Shown here piece after piece: positions 46,913 to 57,251 of a DNA stretch of 64,000 bases. The stretch spans positions 1-64,000 of the forward strand of contig JADKEK010000009.1 of assembly GCA_016718035.1 (NCBI GenBank), written 5' to 3'. The position numbers and the translations under genes were made by a program. This DNA is from Bacteroidota bacterium (lineage in GTDB: Bacteria > Bacteroidota > Bacteroidia > Chitinophagales > BACL12). The notes beneath the pieces were generated by a model. That model saw only the letters and a list, made by a program, of their open reading frames with translations. It was not told the origin of the DNA and searched no databases. The number at the start of each line of letters is the position of its first letter. The first letter of the stretch is position 1.

Positions 46913-49834
46913 ATGCTTCAGCATACTCGAAAAAATATATGGTTATTGGCTACCCTGCTATTTATGCTGGGGTCGCATGTTATGTATGCACAGGAGCCGG
47001 TTTCTATGAAAGTTGTTCCTACCATTAATTATCTTCCTTCAACTGTATATTATATTACTACCGATGCTAATCAATTTATTTGGATAGGCAGCAACACAGG
47101 TGTATATAAATATGACGGCTACAATTTCACCCATTATACCAGTGCCGACGGCTTAGGCGACAATGAAATTCTGCGTATTTATGAGGATAAAAAAGGGAGA
47201 ATTTGGTTCCAGTCTGTTAATGGCAATCCATCATTTTATTTAGATGGCAAAATATATAATGCAAGTAACAGTGACCTGGTTAAGCAGTTAAAATTTAAGA
47301 AAATGATTTTGACTGAATGTGAAGATGACAATGGAAATTTGTACATAGGCTCACGTCAACAAATTTATTATAAAATCGACCCCAATGATGTTGTAACTAA
47401 GTTCGAATATGAAGGGCAGGAAAACTTCGCATGGATTGGTGCTGATAAACAAATAAAGTATTTGAATTATCGGTTCCAAAATACATTTCAGGCGATTAGG
47501 GGAAATGCACTTGATGACTTAATTTATATTTGTCAGCAACTTACCATCTACAAAATTGAAAAGGACAGTATATTAAATGTTCAGTTTAAGCTGCCTGATG
47601 AAGCGCAGGAAATAATATTTGTGCGTATTAAATCACCTAATGAAATATATTTAGGCACACGTAACGGGTTATATGTGTATTACCCCAACACAAATAAACC
47701 ATTGCGACATCTAATGGCAGGTTTATCGATATCCAGTGTTGTTTTTGATTTTGAAGACAACTTGTGGGTTTCCACCTTGGAAGCAGGAGTATATTTAATT
47801 CCATCTCTTGAAGTAAACATTATCAATTCAAAAAATGGATTACCTGAAGATAAAATCACCTGTATCGAACATGATGCCAAGGGCAATTTATGGGTTGGGA
47901 TGGCAAAAAATAATTACAGTATTATTAATCAACAAGGTGAAATTAAAAATAATGTATTAAGTGCATCATCGTCTCATGATGTCACGAATATTCGACATTT
48001 TGGAGAAACAACCTATATTATTGGAAAAAGTAATATTGCAAAAGTGAATGGAGGTGCCATAAAGACATACGGCATTTATGGCAACGATATTTTTTTCACC
48101 GAAACCGATTCCGTTTATATTGCACAGGACAATACCATAGTAGTTGACCTGGATATGTTTGAAAACCACATTCACGAAGTGGTTTATAATATGGCGACTC
48201 AACGCAAGTTATATGAGTTTCTGAATGCGCGGACCAATGTATTAAAAGGTGATAAATATGAAAATTTATGGATAGGTACATCAAAGGGTGTGTTTTATAG
48301 TAAAACCGGAATTGTTGAATTAGGAAAGGTAAATCCAATATTTAATTCACCCGTAAGGGACATCGCATTCGACAATAATGGGTTCTTTACCTACATTGCT
48401 ACTTTAAATGGCCTGTTGATTTTAAAGGATAACAAATTAGCCACATTACTAGACAAGTCGAATGGTATGCCAAATAGTGAATGCAACGCTATTTTTGTTG
48501 ACGCGCAGAATTATATTTGGGCAGCCTTTGGCAATGAGCTCTTGAGAATAAAATACTCGGATACTCATCTGGAAGTAATTAATTACAGCGATAAATTAAA
48601 ACTGGAAGCCGGGCGAATTACTGATATAGATAATATTGACAATTCGGTTTATATAGCAACAGAATCTGGCCTCATATATTTCGATAAAACATCCACCTCG
48701 TTATTTCAAACAGCTCCACGTTTATGGTTTAAAGATTTCGCTGTGAACAGCATTTCTTACATCAATAATACGAATACAACATTTTCGCATAATCAAAATG
48801 ATATTACTATTTCCTATTCAGGAATGTCGTTCATCAGCAAGGCGGAAATTACCTACAAATATTTATTGGAAGGTTACGATACTGAATGGCATTTAACTGA
48901 TGAAAGGAGCTTACATTTTAAATCACTTCCTCCCGGGAATTACATCTTTAAAATAGCGGCTATCAATAAATCGGGTTTAGCCAGTTCAATCGGGGAAATT
49001 CCATTTACTATTAAACCACCATTTTGGACACAGTGGTGGTTCTGGATATTAGTATTGAGTGTGGTGAGTTTATCACTTTACATGTTGTGGCGAAAACGAC
49101 TACAAACTTTACGAGCTCAATACGAACAAAAAAATAAAACTGTTTTACTAGAAAAAGAAAATGCTGAAATTGAAAAGAAATTGTTAGACTTACATCAACA
49201 GGCTTTTCGTCAGCAAATGAACCCTCACTTTATTTTTAACGCATTAAATACGATCAAAGGATATTATGCCGAAAATGATGTTAAAAAGGCCAGTGATTAC
49301 ATTTCTAAGTTTTCAAGACTGTTGCGCAATATCTTAGAAAATAAGGAGCAACTTATTCCGTTGGAGAAAGAAATTCAGGCAGTAAAACTCTATTTGGAAT
49401 TAGCTGGGATGCGTTATGAAAATAAATTTGTATTTTCCATTTTAACAGGAGATAATGTCAATATTACCGAAACCGGCATCCCTCCCATGTTGCTTCAACC
49501 TTTTATTGAAAATTCATTAATTCATGGTATTGCTCCTAAACAAGGAAAAGGAACCATCTTGATTGAATTTACAATATCAAATGGCCGTTTACTTTGTGCC
49601 ATAACAGATGATGGTGTTGGCAGAAGAGCATCTTCTACAAAATCGCGTTTGGAACCGCATAATTCAAAAGCTACATTATTAATAACTGAATATTTAACAG
49701 CATTAAACAATAAAGAAAATTCAGATAAATTCACCTTAGACATCAGCGACTTATTTGCTAATGATGGTACTGCTATTGGCACCAGAGTAACATTATCAAT
49801 GCCGCTTATGTTTATTGTAAATCCAATTATATGA
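46913..49834 (+). CDS. Sensor histidine kinase, beta-propeller/Y_Y_Y type, LytS-like kinase
   Basis: This 973-residue sensor kinase has a signal or anchor segment at 7-27. A two-component-regulator-propeller region spans about 40-600 (FIWIGSNTGVYKYDGYNFTH; LWVSTLEAGVYLIPS; LWIGTSKGVFYS). Then come a Y_Y_Y domain (about 620-700), one membrane helix (WWFWILVLSVVSLSLYMLWR), a coiled coil, the LytS-type His kinase box QQMNPHFIFNALNTIKGYYA (His near 773) and an ATPase domain (PPMLLQPFIENSLIHGI; ITDDGVGR). A periplasmic propeller probably senses a ligand and passes a signal to the response regulator whose gene overlaps by 4 bp (ATGA). The class is related to hybrid sensors of polysaccharide use but lacks a fused receiver. 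Confidence 0.9.
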   Translation: MLQHTRKNIWLLATLLFMLGSHVMYAQEPVSMKVVPTINYLPSTVYYITTDANQFIWIGSNTGVYKYDGYNFTHYTSADGLGDNEILRIYEDKKGRIWFQSVNGNPSFYLDGKIYNASNSDLVKQLKFKKMILTECEDDNGNLYIGSRQQIYYKIDPNDVVTKFEYEGQENFAWIGADKQIKYLNYRFQNTFQAIRGNALDDLIYICQQLTIYKIEKDSILNVQFKLPDEAQEIIFVRIKSPNEIYLGTRNGLYVYYPNTNKPLRHLMAGLSISSVVFDFEDNLWVSTLEAGVYLIPSLEVNIINSKNGLPEDKITCIEHDAKGNLWVGMAKNNYSIINQQGEIKNNVLSASSSHDVTNIRHFGETTYIIGKSNIAKVNGGAIKTYGIYGNDIFFTETDSVYIAQDNTIVVDLDMFENHIHEVVYNMATQRKLYEFLNARTNVLKGDKYENLWIGTSKGVFYSKTGIVELGKVNPIFNSPVRDIAFDNNGFFTYIATLNGLLILKDNKLATLLDKSNGMPNSECNAIFVDAQNYIWAAFGNELLRIKYSDTHLEVINYSDKLKLEAGRITDIDNIDNSVYIATESGLIYFDKTSTSLFQTAPRLWFKDFAVNSISYINNTNTTFSHNQNDITISYSGMSFISKAEITYKYLLEGYDTEWHLTDERSLHFKSLPPGNYIFKIAAINKSGLASSIGEIPFTIKPPFWTQWWFWILVLSVVSLSLYMLWRKRLQTLRAQYEQKNKTVLLEKENAEIEKKLLDLHQQAFRQQMNPHFIFNALNTIKGYYAENDVKKASDYISKFSRLLRNILENKEQLIPLEKEIQAVKLYLELAGMRYENKFVFSILTGDNVNITETGIPPMLLQPFIENSLIHGIAPKQGKGTILIEFTISNGRLLCAITDDGVGRRASSTKSRLEPHNSKATLLITEYLTALNNKENSDKFTLDISDLFANDGTAIGTRVTLSMPLMFIVNPII

Positions 49835-50583
49835 TTAGAGCAATTATTATAGATGATGAATCACGAGCGCGTTCTGCGTTGAAACAGGAAATTACATTAA
49901 ATTGCCCTGAGGTGATGATTGTAGGTGAAGCAGACAGTGTACAGTCCTCAGTAGAACTTATTAAAAAGGTAGTTCCGGAATTGATATTTCTCGATATACA
50001 ATTATCGGATGGCCTGGGATTTCATATTTTAGAAAAAGTAGGTAACGAAGATTATCAAATTATTTTCACAACAGCTTATTCTGAATATGCCATTAAAGCA
50101 TTTAAAACTAATGCGTTGGATTATTTGCTAAAACCTATCGACAGTGAGGAATTAATTGCTGCAGTTGCCAAAGTGAGCCAGAAAAAAACAGAGGAAGCCT
50201 CTATCGGTCAAGTCCCGCAAAATGTTGCAGACTTGAATATCGTGCAGCAAAAGAAAATTATTTTACATACCTCAGATGGATTGTTTGTGATACAAATTGC
50301 AGATATAATCCGTTGCAACTCATACGGGAACTACAGTTTTGTATACCTAAAGGATGGCAACAAAATTTTATTGGCTAAAATCCTTAAGGAAATTGAAGAG
50401 TCATTAAAACCATTCGGGTTCGAGCGTGTGCACCATTCCCACCTGATTAATTTAAACCATGTGAAATCGTTTCGACATAAAGATGGTGGATTGGTGGTAA
50501 TGAGCGATTTGAGTGAAGTTCCGGTTTCTTTGCGCAAAAAAGGTGCATTTCTCGACCAGCTTGAAAAACTGAATAATGTATAG
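49831..50583 (+). CDS. LytTR-family response regulator (partner of the propeller kinase)
   Basis: This 250-residue protein has a receiver domain at 1-120 with acidic pocket IIIDDES, phospho-acceptor Asp55 (LIFLDIQLSDG), Thr in FTTAYSEYAIKAF and Lys in LLKPIDSEE. A LytTR DNA-binding domain spans about 145-248 (HTSDGLFVIQIADIIRCNS; HHSHLINLNHVKSFRHKDGG). The start overlaps the kinase stop by 4 bp, so they form a co-translated pair. Its regulated genes are not evident from the sequence. Confidence 0.93.
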   Translation: MIRAIIIDDESRARSALKQEITLNCPEVMIVGEADSVQSSVELIKKVVPELIFLDIQLSDGLGFHILEKVGNEDYQIIFTTAYSEYAIKAFKTNALDYLLKPIDSEELIAAVAKVSQKKTEEASIGQVPQNVADLNIVQQKKIILHTSDGLFVIQIADIIRCNSYGNYSFVYLKDGNKILLAKILKEIEESLKPFGFERVHHSHLINLNHVKSFRHKDGGLVVMSDLSEVPVSLRKKGAFLDQLEKLNNV

Positions 50584-51062
50584 GTTAGCGCATAAAAAAA
50601 GCCGCATGGAGTAGCGGCTGATTCGTTCGTTGCTTTGCTTATATTGATAAAGGATCAGGGTGTTTGTGTGTTTCCGGTTCCGACCTTCGAAATGGATAAC
50701 AGAAGAACATAGCAACTACATACACATGACAACAAGACCAAAAGTATATCAGCCGCCATTAAAATTGTAATTAATTTGACAAGTGTTGGCGATTACATGA
50801 TAAGTGTTGGCTTAGGCATTATGACTGTTTTAATGAAAATATATCGCTAAATCCGGCACTTCAACTACATCTCACAAATACTTATTTTGTTAAAATTTAA
50901 CATTTGGATGCTTTGCAAAATAAGTGCAATAGGTTAATGATATAACTGCCTATTAAATACATAAAAGTGCAATTACAGTGCAGTTATCACATGTATTTTT
51001 GAAATTCACAACTTAATACTAATCGGTATTTTTAACACTTCAAAGTGTTTTAAAAATAACGT
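50584..51062. other. Intergenic stretch between the two sensor/regulator pairs
   Basis: No gene is seen in this 479-bp gap. A hairpin AGCCGC/GCGGCT at 50600-50619 has its T-run only on the minus strand. A tandem GACAAGTGTTGGC / GATAAGTGTTGGC pair at about 50779 and 50800 (21 bp apart) might be a regulator site, in keeping with the direct repeats bound by LytTR proteins. The rest is AT-rich promoter DNA for the second pair. Confidence 0.45.
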
Positions 51063-52952
51063 ATGATAAAAAAATTATTTGTTGGAATTACCGCGCTTAT
51101 TTTAGCTGTAAACTTATCTGCTCAAAATGTTTGTTCATGTGATGATTTTACAAGGGAATTGAAAGGTGCTTACGACCAGGCATTTCGTTCGGCTAATTAT
51201 CCTGAAGCAACCAAAATAACCAAACAACTCGCATCAAGTACCGATAAATGTTGCAAAGCCAAAGCGCAAATTATGTTTGCCAATATTCATTTTAATGAAG
51301 ATAAATTTGATAGTGTTCGTTACCGAGTAGTAATGTCAGAGAAAATTTTAGGCGATACCTACGATTCATTGGTAACACCGGAACAATTTAGATTAAGGGG
51401 GCAAGTTTGTGCCGCACAGGAAAAACCGGATAGTACAATTTATTATTATTTGGAAGGATTAAAAAACAGTGAGCAACACAATAACATCGGTTATGTAGTG
51501 AAATTTTGTAATGATATTTCTTACACATTTGCAGGTATTAATCAGGCTGATCGTGGATTACCTTATATGAAACTGGCTGTAGAAAAGGCATTGGAAATTA
51601 AGGACAATGCCTTATGTGCTATGGCTTATTCCAACCTAGCTACCACCTATGGTATGATGGCAGAAACAACAGGAAACAGTAAGTATATCGATAGCCTTAG
51701 TGTATTTGCTCCACTTTCATTAAAATATGCCAAATTGGCTAACGATAGAATGTATATGATTAAGAGTTATAACATTTTGGGTGGTTTAGCGGTTACCAAT
51801 TACGAATTTGACAAGGCAATTGCATATTGCGATACTGTAATTAGTCAGTTACCACCTAAAGGAATGGAGCAACTCATGGTATCGGCATTATATCGAAAAG
51901 GCCAATCGCAATATGCGTTGGGTTATATGGAAACCTCATTACAAACATTACATCAGGGATTAACTATTGCCAAAACTTTAAATATTTCAGCAATTGTGCA
52001 ATTGTTTTATCAGCAATTATATTACACGTATAAAGACAATAGAGACCCTGACAATGCACTGCTTTATCTTGAAAAATATAAATCGTTGAACGACTCATTA
52101 ATGAATATTGAGAAATCAACAATCATCAATTCATTAGAACAACAATATAACAAGGAAAAAAATGAGCAAACTATAAAAGAATTAAGTCAGGAAAAGCAAA
52201 TTAGTGCACTACGCATTCGTTTTTTAATTGCCGGTGTTGCTGTAGCACTTTTTCTGGCATTGAGTATTTTACTTATTTACAGACAAAAATTACTCAAACA
52301 ACAGCAAACCATTCTGGAAACAGAACAGCGGTTGAACAGGGCTCGTATGAATCCTCACTTCTTTTTTAACGCACTCACTGCATTGCAATCGTTTGCATTA
52401 CGGGAAAATGATGGAAAACAACTTGCCAATAACTTGAGTAAGTTTTCACATATCATGCGCGAAACCTTAGAAAGTTCCTATAAAGATTATGTAACAATAG
52501 AACAGGAAGTGGACTTTTTGCGAGAATATCTGGAATTACAAAAAATTCGTTTCCCAAATAAATTTACGTATCATCTAGACCTGGTTAAAGATATTGAAAC
52601 CGAGTCGTTAATGATACCTTCAATGATAATTCAGCCATTTGTTGAAAATTCAATCGAACACGGTTTTAGCGGAATTACTTACCATGGTGAGTTAAAAGTT
52701 TTGTTTGATGAAGAACAGGAAAACGTTGTTATTATCATTATTGACAATGGCAAAGGTTTAATATCCGGTACTAAAGAAAACAACGAACACATTTCTCGTG
52801 CCAGTCAAATAATTAAAGACAGAATTTATTTGCTGAATATCAAATTAAAAACAAAAGCAAGTTTTACTATCGATAATAACAACAACGAACCTGGTGTTAT
52901 TGTAAAAATTTATTTACCTAAAATAAACAAAGATGAGAGCACTGCTAATTGA
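51063..52952 (+). CDS. TPR-containing sensor histidine kinase, LytS-like
   Basis: This 629-residue protein has a signal peptide at about 1-20 (MIKKLFVGITALILAVNLSA) and a Cys-rich start (VCSCDDF; DKCCKAK). TPR-like helical repeats span about 35-330. Then come a coiled coil, one membrane helix at about 385-403 (FLIAGVAVALFLALSILLIY), a LytS-type kinase box RMNPHFFFNALTALQSFALR (His near 430) and an ATPase domain (PSMIIQPFVENSIEHGFSGI; IIIDNGKGL). The periplasmic TPR part is likely the sensor. The last 20 bp overlap the next regulator gene. Confidence 0.9.
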   Translation: MIKKLFVGITALILAVNLSAQNVCSCDDFTRELKGAYDQAFRSANYPEATKITKQLASSTDKCCKAKAQIMFANIHFNEDKFDSVRYRVVMSEKILGDTYDSLVTPEQFRLRGQVCAAQEKPDSTIYYYLEGLKNSEQHNNIGYVVKFCNDISYTFAGINQADRGLPYMKLAVEKALEIKDNALCAMAYSNLATTYGMMAETTGNSKYIDSLSVFAPLSLKYAKLANDRMYMIKSYNILGGLAVTNYEFDKAIAYCDTVISQLPPKGMEQLMVSALYRKGQSQYALGYMETSLQTLHQGLTIAKTLNISAIVQLFYQQLYYTYKDNRDPDNALLYLEKYKSLNDSLMNIEKSTIINSLEQQYNKEKNEQTIKELSQEKQISALRIRFLIAGVAVALFLALSILLIYRQKLLKQQQTILETEQRLNRARMNPHFFFNALTALQSFALRENDGKQLANNLSKFSHIMRETLESSYKDYVTIEQEVDFLREYLELQKIRFPNKFTYHLDLVKDIETESLMIPSMIIQPFVENSIEHGFSGITYHGELKVLFDEEQENVVIIIIDNGKGLISGTKENNEHISRASQIIKDRIYLLNIKLKTKASFTIDNNNNEPGVIVKIYLPKINKDESTAN

Positions 52953-53673
52953 TAACGAAAGCAATATCAGGCATGGATTGCACGATTTGTTACATGCTTT
53001 TTGTCCTGAGATTACTGCTATACACGAGGCTGATAGTGTAATAAATGGCATAAATGCTATAGCTTTATACTCACCTGACATCGTATTCCTCGATGTTGAA
53101 CTTGATGACGGAACCGGATTCGATTTGTTAAGTCAGCTGCAGACCTATAATTTTCAGTTAATTTTTATAACAGCTCACGACAAGTATGCCATCAATGCAT
53201 TTAAGTTCAGTGCAATGGACTTTTTGTTAAAGCCTGTCGACCCGGTGGAATTGCAACGCAGTGTAAGCAAAGCTTATAAAAACATTAACAATGACCCAAG
53301 TAAACAATTGGCATTTCTACTTGAGCAAATTAAAAACAAACAGGAATTACCTAAAAAAATTATCCTCAAAGACATTCACAAAACCTATTATATCAAAATT
53401 GAAGAAATATTATACTGCGAAGCAGATGGTATTTACACCAAGTTTGTTTTAGTTGGGCAGGCTCCTATTTTAGTGTCTAAAAATTTAAAAGAATACGAAA
53501 ATTTATTGGAACCACTTGGTTTTGTCAGAACCCACCATTCGTATTTAGTTAACCCAGAAAAGATTCGTATGTTCGACAAATCAGAAGGTGGCATGTTAAT
53601 TCTGGAAGAGGGCACCAACATTCCGGTATCTCAGCGCAAGAAGGAATCAGTATTGAAATTATTGGAACAATAA
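52933..53673 (+). CDS. LytTR-family response regulator (partner of the TPR kinase)
   Basis: This 246-residue protein has a receiver domain with phospho-acceptor Asp54 (DIVFLDVELDDG), FITAHDKYAINAFKFSAMDF and LLKPVDPVE. The first acidic pair is Asp-Asn (LIDNES) rather than Asp-Asp. A LytTR domain is at about 140-245 (IYTKFVLVGQAPILVSKNLK; HHSYLVNPEKIRMFDKSEGG). The ATG is inside the kinase gene, a 20-bp overlap. It is a paralogue of the regulator at 49831. Confidence 0.92.
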   Translation: MRALLIDNESNIRHGLHDLLHAFCPEITAIHEADSVINGINAIALYSPDIVFLDVELDDGTGFDLLSQLQTYNFQLIFITAHDKYAINAFKFSAMDFLLKPVDPVELQRSVSKAYKNINNDPSKQLAFLLEQIKNKQELPKKIILKDIHKTYYIKIEEILYCEADGIYTKFVLVGQAPILVSKNLKEYENLLEPLGFVRTHHSYLVNPEKIRMFDKSEGGMLILEEGTNIPVSQRKKESVLKLLEQ

Positions 53674-53744
53674 ATACCCAACAGTCAATTTGAAAAAGCC
53701 TTAATATTCAATCATTTTAATTAATACACCAGTTACCCAAATTG

Positions 53745-53772
53745 AAAAAGCCCTCCGATTGGAGGGCTTTTT
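53745..53772. terminator. Bidirectional terminator
   Basis: The 12-bp stem AAAAAGCCCTCC (53745-53756) / GGAGGGCTTTTT (53761-53772) lies between convergent genes. Confidence 0.85.
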
Positions 53773-53798
53773 GGTAGGATGAACTGAACGATCAGTAA

Positions 53799-55205
53799 TT
53801 AACGAACAACAGCCAATTTTTCGGTTAACACTTGACCATAACTTGTGGTAACAAATACCTGATAAATACCTGCAGGTAATTCATTAACATTAATTTCATG
53901 CGTAATTTCTTGTCCACCCATTCCATTAATCATATTATTTTGGAGTGGGTATTTTTGACCAGATAAATTATATATTTCAATTTCAGCAGTTGCATCTTCT
54001 TCCATTACAAATACTATCTCAGCATTTTGAGAAGCAGGATTTGGGAAGATAGCAATTGGATTTTCGCTTTCGGCAACAAATTCATCTAATTTCATCCAAC
54101 AAGCTCCAACTACCCAACCACTTAATAAATGACTAGGTACTTGTCCTGTTGTAATACATTTTGTTGTACCATTTTTACAAACATATACTTTGTTTAACAT
54201 TGGTCCGCAACGTACATCTTTTACCGTAACTGTAACATTATCGGTGCTGGTGCAACCATAATAATCAGAAACAGTTAAAGTGTAAGTTGTTGTTGTAGCA
54301 GGACAAACTGTAATATTAGAACCTGTACCACCTGTGCTCCATGAGTAAGTATAAGGTGCAGACATTCCTGTTGCTGAACCATATAAGGTAACACATGATG
54401 GGCCATATCCTTTTGTAATAGTTTTATCAACACCGGCATTCGCAACGGCAGGTGTATTTACATATACGGGAACATCATCAGTATCTGTATTACCTAATGC
54501 ATCGGTAACTGTAACTGTGTAAGTAATGTTTGCTGTTGGAGAAACTGTATTAGTTGCAGTTGTTGCTCCATTGCTCCACAAATAAGAATAAGGAGCAGTT
54601 CCGCCTGTTCCTGTAGCAGTTAATGTAGTAGAGCTACCCAGACAAACATTTACAGAAGGACCTGCATCTGCAACCATTCCGAAATTAATTTCCATTTCAG
54701 GTAAGCCATTACATCCGTAAGGAGCAACACCTACACCTGCACCTTCCGCTCCCATCATAATTAATTGAGTAGGCATTCCGGTTGTTACAAAAGTAAATTG
54801 CACGCAATAAGATCCGGCAGCACCCCAGCCTCCTGCTGTAGTAGTCCACCAATCTGCCCCAAAACCTGTTCCGGGATAACTTATCATATCATAAACTAAA
54901 TATGATGAACCATAATAAAATGAAGCATCAGCTCCATAAACAGCTCCGGTTTGCGGACTTGTCAAAGTGCTTGGGTAAACATCAAATGATGTTGCGCCTA
55001 CAGCATTAATGCCCCAGGTGCCAGTGCCATTTTCAGCACCTCCAATACCACCGCCGGCACAAAATTCAACAGTAAATTCATACTGTCCGCCGCCAAGGTC
55101 GGTCATATTTAATAAACTAAAAGAAGAGTTGTCACATGCTTGCACGGTATTCGTAAATCCGAATACCATCAAAACAATAATAATAAGTGCGTTAATTTTT
55201 TTCAT
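53799..55205 (-). CDS. Secreted protein with PKD/SprB-like repeats and T9SS domain
   Basis: Start set at the ATG 55205, where MKKINALIIIVLMVFGFTNT forms a signal peptide; the frame continues upstream but without sense. The 468-residue product has an N-terminal beta domain (about 25-200) with many aromatic and Gly residues. Two PKD/SprB-like repeats follow (SVNVCLGSSTTLTATGTGGT, APYSYLWSNGATT; and PYTYSWSTGGTGSNITVCPA), then a short Cys-bearing segment (NKVYVCKNGTTKC) and a T9SS sorting domain (IAIFPNPASQNAEIVFVM). It is probably a surface or released structural or adhesion protein. Confidence 0.8.
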   Translation of the reverse strand: MKKINALIIIVLMVFGFTNTVQACDNSSFSLLNMTDLGGGQYEFTVEFCAGGGIGGAENGTGTWGINAVGATSFDVYPSTLTSPQTGAVYGADASFYYGSSYLVYDMISYPGTGFGADWWTTTAGGWGAAGSYCVQFTFVTTGMPTQLIMMGAEGAGVGVAPYGCNGLPEMEINFGMVADAGPSVNVCLGSSTTLTATGTGGTAPYSYLWSNGATTATNTVSPTANITYTVTVTDALGNTDTDDVPVYVNTPAVANAGVDKTITKGYGPSCVTLYGSATGMSAPYTYSWSTGGTGSNITVCPATTTTYTLTVSDYYGCTSTDNVTVTVKDVRCGPMLNKVYVCKNGTTKCITTGQVPSHLLSGWVVGACWMKLDEFVAESENPIAIFPNPASQNAEIVFVMEEDATAEIEIYNLSGQKYPLQNNMINGMGGQEITHEINVNELPAGIYQVFVTTSYGQVLTEKLAVVR

Positions 55206-55456
55206 AACAGACATTTTTTGATTTTGGAATAGTAAAATTTCTAACCCAAAAGTAGAAGGTCTGTATAAGGGAATTTTGCCAGATGAATAAGTGAGGGTGG
55301 CGGGCAAATAAGCGTAAAAACATGGTTTCAGAATTGCAAGATGATTTTTGCAATTATTAACCTCTCCAAAACCACCTTATTATCAGCTAACAAATGGGAA
55401 AAGGGCTATGCAAAACACTCATGTTCATTGGTTTACAAGAATTCAGGTCGAGTTAT

Positions 55457-56710
55457 TTAGCTCATTTCTACATAATCCAAATCTTTACCAAAAGTTTCTT
55501 TAACCGCAATAATTGATACAATTGCCAATGTAAGTGATATGGCTCCGACAATAAGTGCAGCGTTAATATTACCGGTATTCGTGCTTAAAGCTGAAAATCC
55601 TAGTGTTAGTGGCACAACAAATCCCCTTACAAAATTAGGGACTGTAGTAGTAGCTGTTGCTCTGATATTGGTGCCAAACTGTTCGGATGCAATTGTTACA
55701 AACAACGCCCAATATCCGGTTGCACAGCCAAGTAAGAAACACATGATATTAAATAAAGTCTGAGAAGTACTTTTTATGTTGAGATATAAAACTGCTAATA
55801 TGATGGTCATAATTAAATAACCGAGCACTACTTTTTTTCTAGAGCGAAATACCTGACTCAAATATCCACTTAAAATATCACCAACACATAATCCGACATA
55901 ACTCAACATAATTGCAGTTCGGCGAATTTGCAGACCATTATCTCCGCTGGTATCAATTCCCCATTCTCCTGCAAAACGTTCACTAAATTTCATTAATACG
56001 CCAATGCAATACCAAACAGGAACACCAATTAAAATACAATATAAATATTTAAGAAATCGGTCGCGATTAGTGAATAATGAAATAAAATTTCCTCTGGTTA
56101 CATTTTCGTGTTTCACATTATCGAACATGGTACTTTCAAATGTACCAAATCGCAACACCAATAATGCTAATCCTAAACCTCCTCCAATATAATAGGATGT
56201 CCGCCAGTCGACATGAGAAGTAATATAAAAAGCAGCCACTGCTCCTAATGCACCAACACTTACAATCAACATTGTGCCATATCCGCGATTTTCTTTGCTC
56301 ATAATTTCTGCAACCAACGTAATTGCAGCTCCTAATTCTCCGGCTAATCCCAAACCGGCAAAAAATCGTACAACTTGATATTGTGTGGTATTATCTACAA
56401 AACCATTTAAAATATTGGCAATAGAATATAATAATATACTTCCGAATAAAATAGATTTTCGGCCTTTAAGGTCGCCCATTATTCCCCACAAAATTCCGCC
56501 GAATAACATGCCTATCATTTGCACATTAAATAACCTTACATCCCAAAAATCAATTAGTGCAGGGTCGGTAATGCCTATGCCTTTTAAACTAGGTTTGCTG
56601 ACTAAATTAAATAATTGGAGGTCGTAAATATCAACGAAGTAGCCCAGGGCTGCTACTAAAACGGTAAGATTGAGAATTCCCCTAGAGGTGTGCGTGTTAG
56701 GTCGTGTCAT
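55457..56710 (-). CDS. MFS transporter
   Basis: This 417-residue carrier of the major facilitator superfamily has twelve predicted membrane helices. The signature is in the loop between helices 2 and 3 (GIMGDLKGRKSILFG), with ALGYFVDIYDLQLFNLVSKP at the start of helix 1. That acidic DxYD pattern resembles the sugar/aromatic acid:proton symporter branch, but the substrate cannot be assigned. The start at 56710 (MTRPNTHTSRGI) puts a short basic leader before helix 1. It lies 19 bp after the dihydrofolate reductase gene and on the same strand, so transcription may run through. Confidence 0.82.
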   Translation of the reverse strand: MTRPNTHTSRGILNLTVLVAALGYFVDIYDLQLFNLVSKPSLKGIGITDPALIDFWDVRLFNVQMIGMLFGGILWGIMGDLKGRKSILFGSILLYSIANILNGFVDNTTQYQVVRFFAGLGLAGELGAAITLVAEIMSKENRGYGTMLIVSVGALGAVAAFYITSHVDWRTSYYIGGGLGLALLVLRFGTFESTMFDNVKHENVTRGNFISLFTNRDRFLKYLYCILIGVPVWYCIGVLMKFSERFAGEWGIDTSGDNGLQIRRTAIMLSYVGLCVGDILSGYLSQVFRSRKKVVLGYLIMTIILAVLYLNIKSTSQTLFNIMCFLLGCATGYWALFVTIASEQFGTNIRATATTTVPNFVRGFVVPLTLGFSALSTNTGNINAALIVGAISLTLAIVSIIAVKETFGKDLDYVEMS

Positions 56711-56729
56711 AATCAGGGGATGAAATTAT

Positions 56730-57227
56730 CTAATTTTTCTCATAAATGAGAAAGTCATGATCGTAAGGGTTCACCTCATCAATATACCTTTTATCTTCTG
56801 CTACCAAATCCCATTCCGGTCCCAATTCAGGGAATTGAGTATCACCTTCAAATGTGGCATGTATACGTGTAAGATAAATGCGATTTACGAAATGCATGGA
56901 TTGTTTGTAAATATCACCTCCGCCTAAAACAAATACTTCGTCTTCATCCTCCAACACTACATGATTTTTGGCAGCATCTAATGCATGCACTACCAAACTA
57001 TCTTCAGCTATAAAATCGGTGTCGCGTGTAACAATAATAAATTTTCTTCCGGGTAAAACTTTATTGCCCAGAGCGTTATAAGTTTTGCGTCCTAAAATAC
57101 ACCAGTGACCTGTTGTTTTCTGTTTAAAATATTTTAAATCTGATTTTAATTTCAGCCATGGCATATCACCTTTTAAACCAATGATATTATTTTCTGCAAC
57201 GGCAACAATAATTGAAAAAACAGGCAT
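56730..57227 (-). CDS. folA: Dihydrofolate reductase
   Basis: This 165-residue enzyme reduces dihydrofolate to tetrahydrofolate with NADPH. The family motifs are plain: IIVAVAENNIIGLKGDMPW with the substrate-binding Asp, HWCILGRKTYNALG, LPGRKFIIVTRD, VFVLGGGDIYKQ and the C-terminal beta-hairpin. It follows thymidylate synthase by 24 bp on the same strand, the usual thyA-folA couple, in which thymidylate synthesis consumes the folate that DHFR restores. Confidence 0.96.
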   Translation of the reverse strand: MPVFSIIVAVAENNIIGLKGDMPWLKLKSDLKYFKQKTTGHWCILGRKTYNALGNKVLPGRKFIIVTRDTDFIAEDSLVVHALDAAKNHVVLEDEDEVFVLGGGDIYKQSMHFVNRIYLTRIHATFEGDTQFPELGPEWDLVAEDKRYIDEVNPYDHDFLIYEKN

Positions 57228-57251
57228 GTTTCGTAATTAATAATAATAAAA

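Noticed and set aside
50600..50619. Terminator of the first LytTR regulator gene
   Set aside because: The stem is good, but the T-run is on the minus strand only, so it would not stop plus-strand transcription efficiently.
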